64,000 nucleotides of DNA from Daejeonella rubra. Lineage in GTDB: Bacteria; Bacteroidota; Bacteroidia; Sphingobacteriales; Sphingobacteriaceae. The stretch spans positions 1 through 64,000 of the forward strand of contig NZ_FNHH01000006.1 in assembly GCF_900103545.1 (NCBI RefSeq). Direction: 5' to 3'. The notes under the pieces are model-generated. The model was not told the origin of the DNA. It saw only the letters and a program-made list of their open reading frames with translations, and made no database searches. The position numbers and the translations under genes are program-made. Positions 8,388-18,283 of this stretch are shown in pieces; positions within the stretch are counted from its first letter, which is position 1, and every line of letters starts with the position of its first letter.

Positions 8388-10364
8388 CTATTTAGCTAAT
8401 GAATTAATCCATGCAGCAATCTTCAGCCCATCTTCTTTCGTTACCTGTGGCATTGGTGCCATTTCTGTTGGATACTCCGGCCAGTTCTGAGGTTGCGGAT
8501 TATGGATCAGCTCCACTATTTTATCATTACTGTGTTTGCGTTTAGCAATGTCCGTAAAGGATGGCCCGATCAGTTTCTTTTCAGGATTGTGGCAGGATAA
8601 ACAAGTATAATTAACTAGAAGTCCTTTAACATCAAAATAACTTGGGGCTTTTCCATTAACCTTCATATCAATGGCCTGCTCTGCAGATGGTTTTACTGTG
8701 ATGGAAGTTTTAACCGTGGTACTTTTAGAAGCAGATGAGCTTGAAGCTGAGTTATCAGCTATTGAAGAGTTCTTTGTGCTTACCCCATTCATAGACATTT
8801 TCTCTCCCTGGGGGATATTATTCAGCGTATAATATGCGGTAGGATGAACCAGGGAATAATAGTTTTCCTTTTCGCGGATGCCGTCAAGTTTAATCGTGTG
8901 AATATAATACCTGCGAAGATTATCGACAATAATTCTCACTTTCAGACCATCAGCTGATAATTTCACTCCCTTAACCGTACATTTCTCTGTATTAACCGGC
9001 GGACTTCCGTAAACCGGGTGGTATTTATAGATATAACTTCCCACCGAATAAGAAGCCAGGTCTTCCGCAGATTTAGGATCAGCCGGCTGGGTGAATTCAA
9101 TTTCGAAGCCATCAGGCATTGCCCGCACGGCTTTCATTTCAAAGGGGATCTTATTATTCCATACCAGGCGTTCCAGCCCTTCGTTGGCCTCACCGGCAGA
9201 GCCCCATCCGCGATTGGTTTCGCCTACAAAAAGGGAACCATCTTTTGCCCATGCCATACGCAATACCCCTGAACGAAAACCGCTGCGGAAAGCAAAGGAT
9301 ACACCCTGATATTCACCATTCACCTTTTCCATGAATACCCTGGAGATCATACTCATTCCCTGATCGCCTATTAATACCTGCCCTGCAAATGGCCCAAAAT
9401 TGCCTTCGGGAATGGAAATAGGTTCTGAAGTGGAAATACCCAGGAAACCGTACGGCAGCCAGACAGCTGGTAAACGCAAGTCCGGAATTTCCTTCTTCAT
9501 GTCAAATAATGTTACGAATTTCTCATTAACCACATTTTCCGGCTTAATGTAACGTCCTTGAGCATCTTTTTCCTGGCGGGGATTAATTTTTGCATAAAAC
9601 TGCGCGGTTGTCAACTTAAGTGGTGAATTTGGCAAGCCTGTCCAGGCCAAACCACCGGGATTCCCCATAAAATCACCTTTAGCAACCTGCCATAAACCGC
9701 CTGATCCTATCCAATCACCCTGATTATCGGTGTAAAATAATTCGCCATTAATCATTCCTAAACCAGCTGGCGAACGCATCCCCGTAGCCCATGGTTCCAT
9801 ACGTCCATCTTCAAAAATATGCATCATCCAACCACGCCCTGGCTGACGGCTTTTCCCCCGCCACCATTCTTCTTTCTCGAAAGCCAGATTGCCCGATACA
9901 AAAAATGATCCATCCGGGGCGATTTTTGGCCCGTAACTATACTCATGATAGTTCCCGGATAGTCCCCAGGAATAAACTGTTTCATATACATCGGCCTTGC
10001 CATCCATATTGGTGTCCACAAGTTTTGTAAGCTCACCACGCTGGGCACAATAAAATGCGCCATCTTTATACGCCAATCCTAAAACCTCATGCAAACCTGA
10101 GGCGAATTTGCGGAAATACGGCCTGCTGCTGGTCGGGTTTTCCACCATGAATATATCGCCGCGACGGGTTGATATACCCAGGTCGCCATTCGGGAGATTA
10201 ACCAGGCCACCAACTTCAAGAATTATTCCTTCAGGAGTAGCAACCTTCATGATTTTAAAGAAATCTTCCTCCTTAGGTGTTTCCTGTGTAAAGGCAGAAA
10301 TTCCGGTAAATCCAATAAAAAAGATTACCAGAAATGCTTTGTTTAATTTTATGATATGTTTCAT
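8388..10364 (-). CDS. Beta-propeller dehydrogenase-like protein with C-terminal cytochrome c domain
   Basis: This 658-residue protein has a signal peptide (hydrophobic to about residue 26, then FTQ). The long repeat-rich region looks like the PQQ/sorbosone-dehydrogenase-type propeller found in membrane-bound dehydrogenase families of Bacteroidota and Planctomycetota. A low-complexity Ser/Thr linker at about 530-560 leads to a small c-type cytochrome domain. That domain has the haem motif CLSCH at 588-592 and a likely axial Met in MAPMP near 635. It should sit in the periplasm or on the outer-membrane side and carry or donate electrons. It starts 14 bp after the DUF1080 gene 10379-11818. It is the only c-type cytochrome in the locus, so it may accept electrons from the GMC enzyme, but that is inference. 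Confidence 0.82.
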   Translation of the reverse strand: MKHIIKLNKAFLVIFFIGFTGISAFTQETPKEEDFFKIMKVATPEGIILEVGGLVNLPNGDLGISTRRGDIFMVENPTSSRPYFRKFASGLHEVLGLAYKDGAFYCAQRGELTKLVDTNMDGKADVYETVYSWGLSGNYHEYSYGPKIAPDGSFFVSGNLAFEKEEWWRGKSRQPGRGWMMHIFEDGRMEPWATGMRSPAGLGMINGELFYTDNQGDWIGSGGLWQVAKGDFMGNPGGLAWTGLPNSPLKLTTAQFYAKINPRQEKDAQGRYIKPENVVNEKFVTLFDMKKEIPDLRLPAVWLPYGFLGISTSEPISIPEGNFGPFAGQVLIGDQGMSMISRVFMEKVNGEYQGVSFAFRSGFRSGVLRMAWAKDGSLFVGETNRGWGSAGEANEGLERLVWNNKIPFEMKAVRAMPDGFEIEFTQPADPKSAEDLASYSVGSYIYKYHPVYGSPPVNTEKCTVKGVKLSADGLKVRIIVDNLRRYYIHTIKLDGIREKENYYSLVHPTAYYTLNNIPQGEKMSMNGVSTKNSSIADNSASSSSASKSTTVKTSITVKPSAEQAIDMKVNGKAPSYFDVKGLLVNYTCLSCHNPEKKLIGPSFTDIAKRKHSNDKIVELIHNPQPQNWPEYPTEMAPMPQVTKEDGLKIAAWINSLAK

Positions 10365-10378
10365 GTTTCTTTTCGGAA

Positions 10379-11818
10379 TTAGAATAAAATTGAATAGCTT
10401 AAACTTGCACCGACAGGGATAATAAGCTCTTTACGGCCATTAAGATCGCGTAGGATAGGTTTTGAGCCACCAGTATTTTCCAAACGCAGATAATACGACT
10501 TATCATCGATCAGGTACATACCGTTTGAAATTTCTTCAATGGATGCTGCTTCAGCCAGTCGGAAATACAGATCTTTAGTTGGATTAGCCACACTGATTTT
10601 CCTACTGATGCCACGGCCATTTTCCATCGCTTTTGTAAAATCACTTACCAGGGAGCCATAGCTCAGGTAACGGAATGCGGGGCTTCCCTGATCATCGATC
10701 ACATAACCTTTGGGCCTGTAAGAAGTACCTGCAGTATCGCTGAGCCATGCGGCCTGCGGAGAGCCGAGCCTGGCTAAAGCCAGTACGGGCTTACCAAAGC
10801 GCTGTACTGTCCCTAATGGAAGGGAGGAACCATCACCCCTGCTATGCCACATCGGGGTTGCATTCAAAAATCCGCCTCTCCAAAGCTGAATAATCATGGC
10901 ATTATCCATATCATAGGTATAATGCACCTGTTCCGGACTGCCGACAGAAACCGCATGTACCACCCTAGGGCCATCCGGGAGATCAACAAAACTGCGGAGA
11001 ATGGTATTTACCGGGGCATCAATCAGTATCGGATCCACCACATTAGGATTGTTAGCCACACTTTCGGCCGGGCGTGGCGTATCAAATCTGGTGATCTTAA
11101 TATTGCGGAAGGCTACCGCACCATGATCGCCCTGGAAACGCAGGGGACCTGTAGCTTTTTCATCATTGCTCATGGCTCCGCGTGTAGGCCCTGACAGTTC
11201 AATGTTGTCGTGTATAATCACTCCATTTAGCTCTACACGCAGCATCCTGGCATTTTCAACCTTCTTACCGCCGGCATCGAAACGCGGGGCCTGGAATGAT
11301 ATCTTCAGGTGTTGCCACAAACCCGGTGCACGACTGGCATTCTGACGGGGTGCATAGCCACCGTAACCTTCGTGGCGGTTATCGTCCCAGCGTTCGTATA
11401 TCCCGCCATTATTGCCGGATGTAGGAGTTTTTGCCCCCCAGGTGTCTTGTAACTGTAATTCATAACGCCCCTGTAAATAAATTCCAGAGTTACCGCCTTT
11501 TGCCATCATATAATCAAGTTCAAGGTCCATATCGCCATGTTCGGTATTGGTAAACAGATCGCTCCCATGATTCTTTTCATCCGAAAGATTAATCAGGATA
11601 CCGGTGCCTTTGGAAGTGTTTAACATGTTTGGCTTGTTCAAATTCACGGTGACATCGCCGACGATCTGCCAGGTTTTTCCTGAACTTTTGAAAGAGGACA
11701 AATCTGTGAGGGGAGTATTAGATTGTACCTGTTGGCATAAGGACAAACCGGTGCTGCACAACCAAATAATTCCGGTAGCTGCCACGAAGTTTAAAGAAGT
11801 AATTTTCAATCTTAGCAT
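10379..11818 (-). CDS. DUF1080 domain protein with extra C-terminal beta domain
   Basis: This 479-residue exported protein has a hydrophobic N-terminal signal to about residue 28. Residues about 35-235 form a DUF1080 (3-keto-disaccharide hydrolase family) domain with TNTEHGDMDLELDYM, NSGIYLQGRYELQLQ and the closing FRNIKI. The remaining 240 residues are predicted beta-rich and have no family I recognise. The protein is twice as long as the lipoprotein paralogue at 1162-1806, so the two probably differ in substrate or attachment. It follows susD by 101 bp that contain a terminator-like hairpin, so it is probably expressed at a lower level than the SusCD pair. Confidence 0.85.
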   Translation of the reverse strand: MLRLKITSLNFVAATGIIWLCSTGLSLCQQVQSNTPLTDLSSFKSSGKTWQIVGDVTVNLNKPNMLNTSKGTGILINLSDEKNHGSDLFTNTEHGDMDLELDYMMAKGGNSGIYLQGRYELQLQDTWGAKTPTSGNNGGIYERWDDNRHEGYGGYAPRQNASRAPGLWQHLKISFQAPRFDAGGKKVENARMLRVELNGVIIHDNIELSGPTRGAMSNDEKATGPLRFQGDHGAVAFRNIKITRFDTPRPAESVANNPNVVDPILIDAPVNTILRSFVDLPDGPRVVHAVSVGSPEQVHYTYDMDNAMIIQLWRGGFLNATPMWHSRGDGSSLPLGTVQRFGKPVLALARLGSPQAAWLSDTAGTSYRPKGYVIDDQGSPAFRYLSYGSLVSDFTKAMENGRGISRKISVANPTKDLYFRLAEAASIEEISNGMYLIDDKSYYLRLENTGGSKPILRDLNGRKELIIPVGASLSYSILF

Positions 11819-11864
11819 AATTGGATTTTTGAACTTATTTTGTTAAGGGTGAATGTTTATTATT

Positions 11865-11899
11865 AAAAAATCCCCATCTGCATGATTTACAGATGAGGA
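11865..11899 (-). terminator. Hairpin and T-run after susD, inside the sugar operon
   Basis: On the minus strand, arms at 11890-11899 and 11871-11880 pair over 9 of 10 bases around a 9-nt loop. Six T follow (A-run at 11865-11870 on the plus strand). It lies 21 bp after the SusD stop and could partly terminate transcription before the enzyme genes. Confidence 0.65.
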
Positions 11900-11919
11900 C
11901 TATAAGGAATAATATAAAA

Positions 11920-13473
11920 TTAGTATCCCGGGTTTTGTGGTTTCAAGTTAGGATTATTATTCATTTCTTGAATACCCAGAGGGAATAATAAATGTTTTGT
12001 CTGCAGGGGCTGAGTTGTACTTTTATTGATATGCCCAACAAAGTTATCAAACCCATTTGTGCTTTCATTATATACTTTTCGCAGACGGACCATATCAAAC
12101 CAAGTGATACCTTCATAACATAGTTCATGCCAGCGCTCTCTCCATACGGCTTCCCTGAACGTAGATTGGTTGTATGTTCCAAATGCAGGAGTGCTGAGCT
12201 GGGCCCTGTCCCGGATTCGTTTAAAGGCATCATAAGCTGCCATATTAGGGCCGCCCGCTTCATTTTGAGCTTCTGCATAAATTAGAAGTACTTCTGCATA
12301 CCTGATAAGTGGGACATTAAGATTGTTATTGCGTGTACCAGGTGCACCGGAAGCGCCAAATGCAGTGGTATTAAAGTGCTTAAAAATATAAGGAGCGCCT
12401 AATTCAAAGGGAGCACCGCTTCCATTGGTAAAATAGCTGGTATAAAAATAGCCTACCTGATTTTTTGCCCTTAAATCACCGGCTTCATAGGAATTATAGA
12501 ATGCAGGTGTTGGAATAGTGCTTCCGGTACCACCCGGACCAGAGAATGTCACAGGCTTAAAGTTAGGAAGCATGTTGCCCATAGGGTTGCCCGCCACCAG
12601 AACATTATACTGAAGCATAAAAATATGCTCAGTCCTATTCTTCAAACTTTCATTATGAACATCGGCATAAGTAGGAAAAAGGTTAATTGTTCCGGGGTTA
12701 GCGTTAGCATAGGTAATAACTTCATACGCTTTATCTGCTGCTAATTTATAATGAGCTGCACCCTTATTCAGGGGTTGTCCGGCCATAGTCAGGTAAACCC
12801 TGGATAGCTGTGACTTTACAGCGGCTTGGGAAACCCTTCCGCTAACATCCATCCACGCAAAACCAGCAGCTTCTGCGGCTAACAGGTCTTCGACAATTAA
12901 CTTGTATACCGCTTCCTGGGGACTACGGGCAGGGCTAAAATCTTCGGACGTTACAGTTTGCGGTTTTGTAATAATCGGCACATCGCCCCATAACCTGACT
13001 GCATAAAAATAGGCCCAGGCACGAAGAAAGCGGGCCTCACCTAAAATTCGCTTTTTCTGTGCTTCATTCATTGGAGTAATTGCCGGTACTTTCTCAAGAA
13101 CCAAATTAGCCTGCGCAATAACCCTGTACAAACCATTCCACCAATTGATCACATGCTGTGTGTTTCCGTCATAGGTGAGTGAATAAAGGTTGTTGAGATC
13201 TGAGTTTTGAGCAGTTTCGGTCGTCGAGGTGCCCGTAGGGGCCTCAAGTAATTGCCAGGTCGATGAAAAAATTCCTCCATCACCACCTATAAACCTGGTA
13301 TCGGCATAAACAGAAGCTATTGCAGCCTCGGCATGGTCCGGTATAGTATAAAAACTTTCCGGTGTCAGGTTTGAAGGGGCTGCCTCATCAAGAAAACTGG
13401 AACAGCCAGATCCAAGCAATATCCCTACGGAGAGAAATATTTTGGCTACACTTATTGATATATTAAATTTCAT
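11920..13473 (-). CDS. RagB/SusD family nutrient-binding outer-membrane lipoprotein
   Basis: This 517-residue SusD-like protein captures the substrate at the cell surface and closes over its SusC partner. The signal peptide ends in a lipobox with Cys24, followed by the family start SSFLDEAAPSNLTPESFYT. TPR-type helices follow (LGEARFLRAWAYFYAVRLWGD). The C-terminal SusD signature region has RYAEVLLIYAEAQNEAGG and WRERWHELCYEGITWFDMVR. It follows the susC gene by 25 bp. The RagB/SusD family is typically specific for oligosaccharides, which fits the carbohydrate enzymes downstream. Confidence 0.96.
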   Translation of the reverse strand: MKFNISISVAKIFLSVGILLGSGCSSFLDEAAPSNLTPESFYTIPDHAEAAIASVYADTRFIGGDGGIFSSTWQLLEAPTGTSTTETAQNSDLNNLYSLTYDGNTQHVINWWNGLYRVIAQANLVLEKVPAITPMNEAQKKRILGEARFLRAWAYFYAVRLWGDVPIITKPQTVTSEDFSPARSPQEAVYKLIVEDLLAAEAAGFAWMDVSGRVSQAAVKSQLSRVYLTMAGQPLNKGAAHYKLAADKAYEVITYANANPGTINLFPTYADVHNESLKNRTEHIFMLQYNVLVAGNPMGNMLPNFKPVTFSGPGGTGSTIPTPAFYNSYEAGDLRAKNQVGYFYTSYFTNGSGAPFELGAPYIFKHFNTTAFGASGAPGTRNNNLNVPLIRYAEVLLIYAEAQNEAGGPNMAAYDAFKRIRDRAQLSTPAFGTYNQSTFREAVWRERWHELCYEGITWFDMVRLRKVYNESTNGFDNFVGHINKSTTQPLQTKHLLFPLGIQEMNNNPNLKPQNPGY

Positions 13474-13498
13474 ATGAATATCTTTTTAAATTAATTAA

Positions 13499-16400
13499 TT
13501 ACAAACCAATCTGCAGACCCAACATAAAGGTTCTGGGTTTAGGATAGCCATGCCAGTTTTGTCCCTGGGAGAAGGCATTATCACCATCACCTCCGCGTAT
13601 TCCTACGGTCTCAGGATCACCATTTACTTCATCGCCTACAATTAGAAAGAAATTTTGTGCAGATCCGTAGATTCTAAGCCTGTTTAATTTCATTTTTGCA
13701 GTGGTAGCTGCAGGGAAGGTATAGCCCAATAACAGGTTTCTGCCGCGGATGAATGAACCGTCCTGAACCCAGCGGCTATCTACGTTGGTTACATAACCGG
13801 CTCTGGTATCACGTACCTCAGCGATGGGAGAATTTTGATTCTGGGGTGTCCATGCATTCAAAACTGTTTTGTAACTATTTGCCAATGCCTGGCGATCCTC
13901 ACTTGGATGCAGGGTCATATCCAGCACATCATTTCCATAAGAATATTGCAACTCGGCTGCTAAATCCAGGTTTTTATAGCGGAAGCTGTTTGTGAAGGCC
14001 CCCCAGGCTTTAGGACTGCCATTACCAATGATCATCCGGTCAGCATCAGTAATTGCATAGTCACCATTCACATCCTGGTATTTAATGTCGCCAGGGAGGA
14101 TAGTAATTCCATTACGATAGCTTCTGAATTTTGCTGCTTCAGTCCTTTCGGCTTCGCTCCATGTACCCAATCGTACCAGGCCCCAGAATGAGCCTACAGG
14201 TTCTCCAATCCTGATGATATTCGTTTGATTGGTAAAATTAGGTCCCCCAACGCCGAAAATATCAGATGGTGTAGCTAAGGAAAGAACCTTATTACGGTTG
14301 AAAGAAATATTAAAGGTGGTATTCCAGGAGAAATTTTCACCATCCATGTTAATAGTATTCAATGCAAGCTCTATACCCTTGTTCTCCATAGAACCCACAT
14401 TCTTTCTGATGGTTGCATAACCACTGGTTCGTGGAACGGGTGCATCCAGTAGCATATCTGTTGTTTTTCTATAGTATAGATCTGCTTCTAATGATATCCT
14501 GCCCTTTAGCAAACCCAGTTCAATACCAATGTCGCTTTGGGCAGTTTTCTCCCATCTCAGATCGGGGTTGGCTAAACGGTTAATCCCTGTTCCGCCTACA
14601 CGGCCATCATTGTAAACAGTGGAGTAGTTTGAACTTAAAAGGGATAAAGATGAATAAGCCGGTATTTCAGAGTTACCTGTCAATCCAAAACTTGCCCGCA
14701 GCTTCAGGCTTGAAATAGTATTACTTCCCTTTAAAAATTCTTCTTCTGAAACCCTCCATGCTAAAGCTGCGGATGGGAAGAAAGCAAATTTGTGATTCTC
14801 TCCGAACTTTGATGCACCATCTGCCCGGCCGGTAAATGTTGCTAAGTATTTATCTTTTAAGCTGTAATTGATCCTTCCAAAATAGGAGTTAAAAGCATTT
14901 CTTGACGCACCTGATCCTACTTGCGGAAGTAGGCTGCCTGCTCCTAAATTATTAAAACTAAAATAATCGGTTGCAAAGCCCTGTATACTTGCGTTCATAT
15001 TAAAGAAGTTCGTTTCCTGCCATGAAATACCCAGAAGGCCTGTGAAAGAATGAATTTCCGCAATGCGTTTATTATAGGTCAGATAATTCTCTAAAGACCA
15101 GAATCTTTCCTTCCTGTTATTGGTGGAAGCTGTGCCCTGCTGGGTTATTGCTAATGTTCGTGTCAGGGATTGGTTATTTTCCTGAGTAAGGATATTGGCT
15201 CCTAATACGGTACGCATTTCTAAACCTTTAGCCAGATTAATATTTGAATACATGCTTCCTAAAGCAGTTTGAGTGTTCAATATATATTTAGTGCCGGATA
15301 ATCGATGCATCGAACTCATTGTACCTTCTGCAAAAGGATAATCTCTGTTGTTTGCAAAGGTCCCGTCAGCATATTTTACAGGCAGGAAAGGAAAATCTTC
15401 AACAATCTGCCGCGCAACTGCATCATTTATATCCACCAGATTTTCCGCTTGAGTTGTATAACTTAGTGTACCTCCGATTTTCAACCATTTTTTTATTTGG
15501 TCGTCAATAGTAAATCTGCCTGAATAGCGATTTTGATAGGAATTTTTAAGCAGTCCCTGATCATCCCGGTAACCAAGGGAGAGGGAATAAGTATTGCGAT
15601 CATTCCCGCCGCTAAACCCTAATTGATGGTTTTGTGAAAGCTTATTTTGAGTTGTTTCTTTCAACCAGTCGGTATCAAATAATGGGTTACCGGAGCTATC
15701 AAAAATCCGCGGATCCGTTCTGCGCAGCTTAGGGTTTAAATAGGCCCATTTACCTGCCGCCCATCCGGCCGGGTCATATTTTTCCATATTTTTCCATGCC
15801 AGATCTTCTGTAGCCAGGTATTCTTTGGCGTTCAGCACTTCAGTTCTGTTAGGGCCAATAGTAGGAACGCTGAAATCGGAGTCATAGGTTACCCTCCCTT
15901 CACCGGATTTCCCACGTTTAGTTGTAATAAGGATAACACCATTGGCACCTCTTGCACCGTAAATTGCAGTGGAAGAAGCATCCTTTAGCACTTCAACAGA
16001 CACCACATCATTTGGGTTAATATAGTCAATAGCCTGGCTGCTTTGCACTTGGTTACCAATAGGCAGCATAACTCCATCAATTACATACAAAGGATTATTT
16101 GAGGAATTGATTGAACTGAAACCCCGTATTCTTATATTTGTTCTCCCACCCGGACGGCCAGAGTTTGTATTTACCTGTACACCTGCAATTTTACCGGATA
16201 AAGCTTGATTAAGAGAGGAGGAAGGGCGTTCCTTTAGTTTTTCTTCATTCACAGACCCAACAGCACCTGTAAGGTCAGATCTCCTTTGTGTACCGTACCC
16301 AATAACAACTACTTCACTTAAAGATGTGCTGGAACTTACCAAAGGAATATTAATAATTCCTCTGTTGTTCACAGATACCTCTATTGTTTCATAACCGATA

Positions 16401-16744
16401 TAAGCAAAAACCAAAGTTCCATTTTCAGGTGCATTCAAAGAATAGTTACCATTAACGTCTGTAGAAACACCGCTAGTAGTTCCTTTAACTTTCACAGAAA
16501 CACCTATTAGCGCTTCACGTGTTTTCTGGTCGGTGACCTTCCCTTTTACCGGGATATCTGCTTTGGATCCCCGAACGATATTGTTGCCTGAGGTAATTGC
16601 CAGTCGGCCGCTCTGATTTTTCAGAGCTGCTGTTACAGGTAGAAGACTGGAGCTAATAAACAGAGCCAGGGATAATAAGCTCATGCTAATCCTCCATTTT
16701 CCTGTTAAATACCTGTTTTTTGGTGTAGTAATTTGTTTTTCCAT
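13499..16744 (-). CDS. SusC/RagA family TonB-linked outer-membrane transporter
   Basis: This 1081-residue protein imports the substrate captured by SusD, using TonB energy. After a signal peptide there is a carboxypeptidase-regulatory-like domain at about 65-125 (GVSVKVKGTTSG, YIGYETIEV). The linker VVVIGYGTQRRSDLTGAV leads to the plug domain with SIRGFSS-type and YVIDGV motifs. The DASSTAIYGARGANGVILITTK segment shows the family signature, and a 22-strand barrel follows. No anti-sigma-interacting STN domain is seen, so control is more likely through the adjacent AraC regulator. It is the first gene of the sugar locus. Confidence 0.97.
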   Translation of the reverse strand: MEKQITTPKNRYLTGKWRISMSLLSLALFISSSLLPVTAALKNQSGRLAITSGNNIVRGSKADIPVKGKVTDQKTREALIGVSVKVKGTTSGVSTDVNGNYSLNAPENGTLVFAYIGYETIEVSVNNRGIINIPLVSSSTSLSEVVVIGYGTQRRSDLTGAVGSVNEEKLKERPSSSLNQALSGKIAGVQVNTNSGRPGGRTNIRIRGFSSINSSNNPLYVIDGVMLPIGNQVQSSQAIDYINPNDVVSVEVLKDASSTAIYGARGANGVILITTKRGKSGEGRVTYDSDFSVPTIGPNRTEVLNAKEYLATEDLAWKNMEKYDPAGWAAGKWAYLNPKLRRTDPRIFDSSGNPLFDTDWLKETTQNKLSQNHQLGFSGGNDRNTYSLSLGYRDDQGLLKNSYQNRYSGRFTIDDQIKKWLKIGGTLSYTTQAENLVDINDAVARQIVEDFPFLPVKYADGTFANNRDYPFAEGTMSSMHRLSGTKYILNTQTALGSMYSNINLAKGLEMRTVLGANILTQENNQSLTRTLAITQQGTASTNNRKERFWSLENYLTYNKRIAEIHSFTGLLGISWQETNFFNMNASIQGFATDYFSFNNLGAGSLLPQVGSGASRNAFNSYFGRINYSLKDKYLATFTGRADGASKFGENHKFAFFPSAALAWRVSEEEFLKGSNTISSLKLRASFGLTGNSEIPAYSSLSLLSSNYSTVYNDGRVGGTGINRLANPDLRWEKTAQSDIGIELGLLKGRISLEADLYYRKTTDMLLDAPVPRTSGYATIRKNVGSMENKGIELALNTINMDGENFSWNTTFNISFNRNKVLSLATPSDIFGVGGPNFTNQTNIIRIGEPVGSFWGLVRLGTWSEAERTEAAKFRSYRNGITILPGDIKYQDVNGDYAITDADRMIIGNGSPKAWGAFTNSFRYKNLDLAAELQYSYGNDVLDMTLHPSEDRQALANSYKTVLNAWTPQNQNSPIAEVRDTRAGYVTNVDSRWVQDGSFIRGRNLLLGYTFPAATTAKMKLNRLRIYGSAQNFFLIVGDEVNGDPETVGIRGGDGDNAFSQGQNWHGYPKPRTFMLGLQIGL

Positions 16745-17008
16745 GTAATTAGATTTTATGGTTTAGTTTATTTAAGAGTAGTTTTGTGTACAAGAATTTA
16801 TATAGTTTAGTGTTTTATGTACACCCTAATAATCCGGGATAATCCATCATTAAAAATAGGCAGAGTAGAGTGACGGAAATGTCCTGAGCTTAGCAAAAAG
16901 TATAATATTCTTACCTCATTTCAAAACAATGATCAGCAAGCTTGAGCCGGTTAAAGTGTTAACAATAAAAAAGGTATTCTTGAAGAATGTTAAGATTAAA
17001 TTGGGAAA

Positions 17009-17899
17009 TCAGCTTGCGCTTTTATGGATACTGCATTTGTATTGATAAGGGCTTTGGCAGGTATAATCCTTAAAAACCTTACAAAAATGCGAATTGGAAG
17101 TGTAACCGCACATATATGCTATTTCGGAGATGGGTTTATCTAACTCAATTAATAATTTACATGCGTGGGTCATACGCATGTCGACGAGGTATTGGGAAAA
17201 CCTCATTTTGGTCCTGTTTTTAAAGAAGCGGCAGAAAGATGGTGTTGCCATACAGGCAACTTCAGCAACCTGTTTTAAGGAAATAGGTTCATGAATATTA
17301 TCTTTGATGAATTTGATCACATCGATCAACCTGTCGGAATTCAGACCAGTAGGGGCATTTAGTTCTTTATTGTCAATAAAATTTCTGTCCTGTGAAATGG
17401 ATATCAGGTGCATGATTTCCAAAAGGCCATTCGCTTTTTCGAAACCGGTTTTCGAAGCCAGCGCAATTAGTTTTTCAGATATTATAGTCCTTGTATCACC
17501 AAAGATATTAATTCCTTTTGTAGCCTGCTGGAACATTTCCTTAAGCCCATCAAATTCTGTAACAGAGGCTAGCATGGGCTCAAATATTTTTGGATTAATG
17601 TACATAACGATCACCCTGGAGCGTAGGGTTGAATCCTTTTTATAAAAAACAGGATCACTCAACCAGAGATGCGGAACATCGGGACCGATAAATACCATAT
17701 CACCAGTTTCATACTGAGTCACCTTGTTTCCTATTATCCTTTTCCCATAACCTTCTATAATAAATACCAATTCAAGTTCAGGATGTGAGTGATAGCAAGG
17801 CCGGCCATGCAGGGGAGAGAATAAATAGGCCTGATCTCTCAACTCTACATGCAGGCTGTTATTGATAAACGGCGTTATTTCCGTTTGTAATAGCCTCAT
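17009..17899 (-). CDS. AraC family transcriptional regulator
   Basis: This 296-residue regulator has an N-terminal cupin-like sensing domain (about 20-120, with PCYHSHPELELVFI and GDMVFIGPDVPHLW). Its C-terminal AraC DNA-binding domain (about 190-290) carries two helix-turn-helix units, ISLKQVAEVACMATPSFCRFF and the typical ISEIAYMCGYTSNSHFCKVFK. No membrane segment is seen, so it likely senses a cytoplasmic sugar. It is on the same strand just upstream of susC and is the best candidate activator of the sugar locus. It could also control the Gfo/Idh/MocA genes on its other side. Confidence 0.93.
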   Translation of the reverse strand: MRLLQTEITPFINNSLHVELRDQAYLFSPLHGRPCYHSHPELELVFIIEGYGKRIIGNKVTQYETGDMVFIGPDVPHLWLSDPVFYKKDSTLRSRVIVMYINPKIFEPMLASVTEFDGLKEMFQQATKGINIFGDTRTIISEKLIALASKTGFEKANGLLEIMHLISISQDRNFIDNKELNAPTGLNSDRLIDVIKFIKDNIHEPISLKQVAEVACMATPSFCRFFKNRTKMRFSQYLVDMRMTHACKLLIELDKPISEIAYMCGYTSNSHFCKVFKDYTCQSPYQYKCSIHKSAS

Positions 17900-18283
17900 C
17901 CTTTGAAAAGTAATTTATGGTTATTATTCTTCATTTCTTCTGTTTTTATAATCAGCATTTATGTAAAACAAAAAAAGAGAGCAATTATGCAAAGCTGGTA
18001 AACTCCTTCAAAAGAAGCATTTCGGTTTGCAATATATAAATTAATAAGGATTCTGAAATTAATTTAATATTATCACTTCTGAAAGTTTGAATATGGGGCT
18101 TATCAGGATAAAGATTTGTGAATGTAAGAAAGCCAGTTGATCAACGCAAAATTGTCGGCATTACGTCTATTCCTATTAAAATACATTTCTGCCAAAAAAG
18201 TCTACAGGCATTCACTGTTAATTTCAGCAAATGCCTGCAGACCTTAATAGGATTAATATAATAGGAATAATTAATGTTGCCTG
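17900..18283. other. 384-bp intergenic region before the AraC gene
   Basis: This AT-rich stretch contains the terminator of the Gfo/Idh/MocA genes at its right end and presumably the AraC promoter. No coding region is evident. Confidence 0.5.
18194..18240 (-). terminator. Terminator after the Gfo/Idh/MocA operon
   Basis: On the minus strand, arms AATGCCTG-type at 18230-18237 and 18205-18212 pair perfectly and can be extended with one mismatch. The loop is 17 nt. A run of six T follows (plus-strand A-run at about 18194-18199). It lies 44 bp after the stop of the gene at 18284. Confidence 0.6.
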
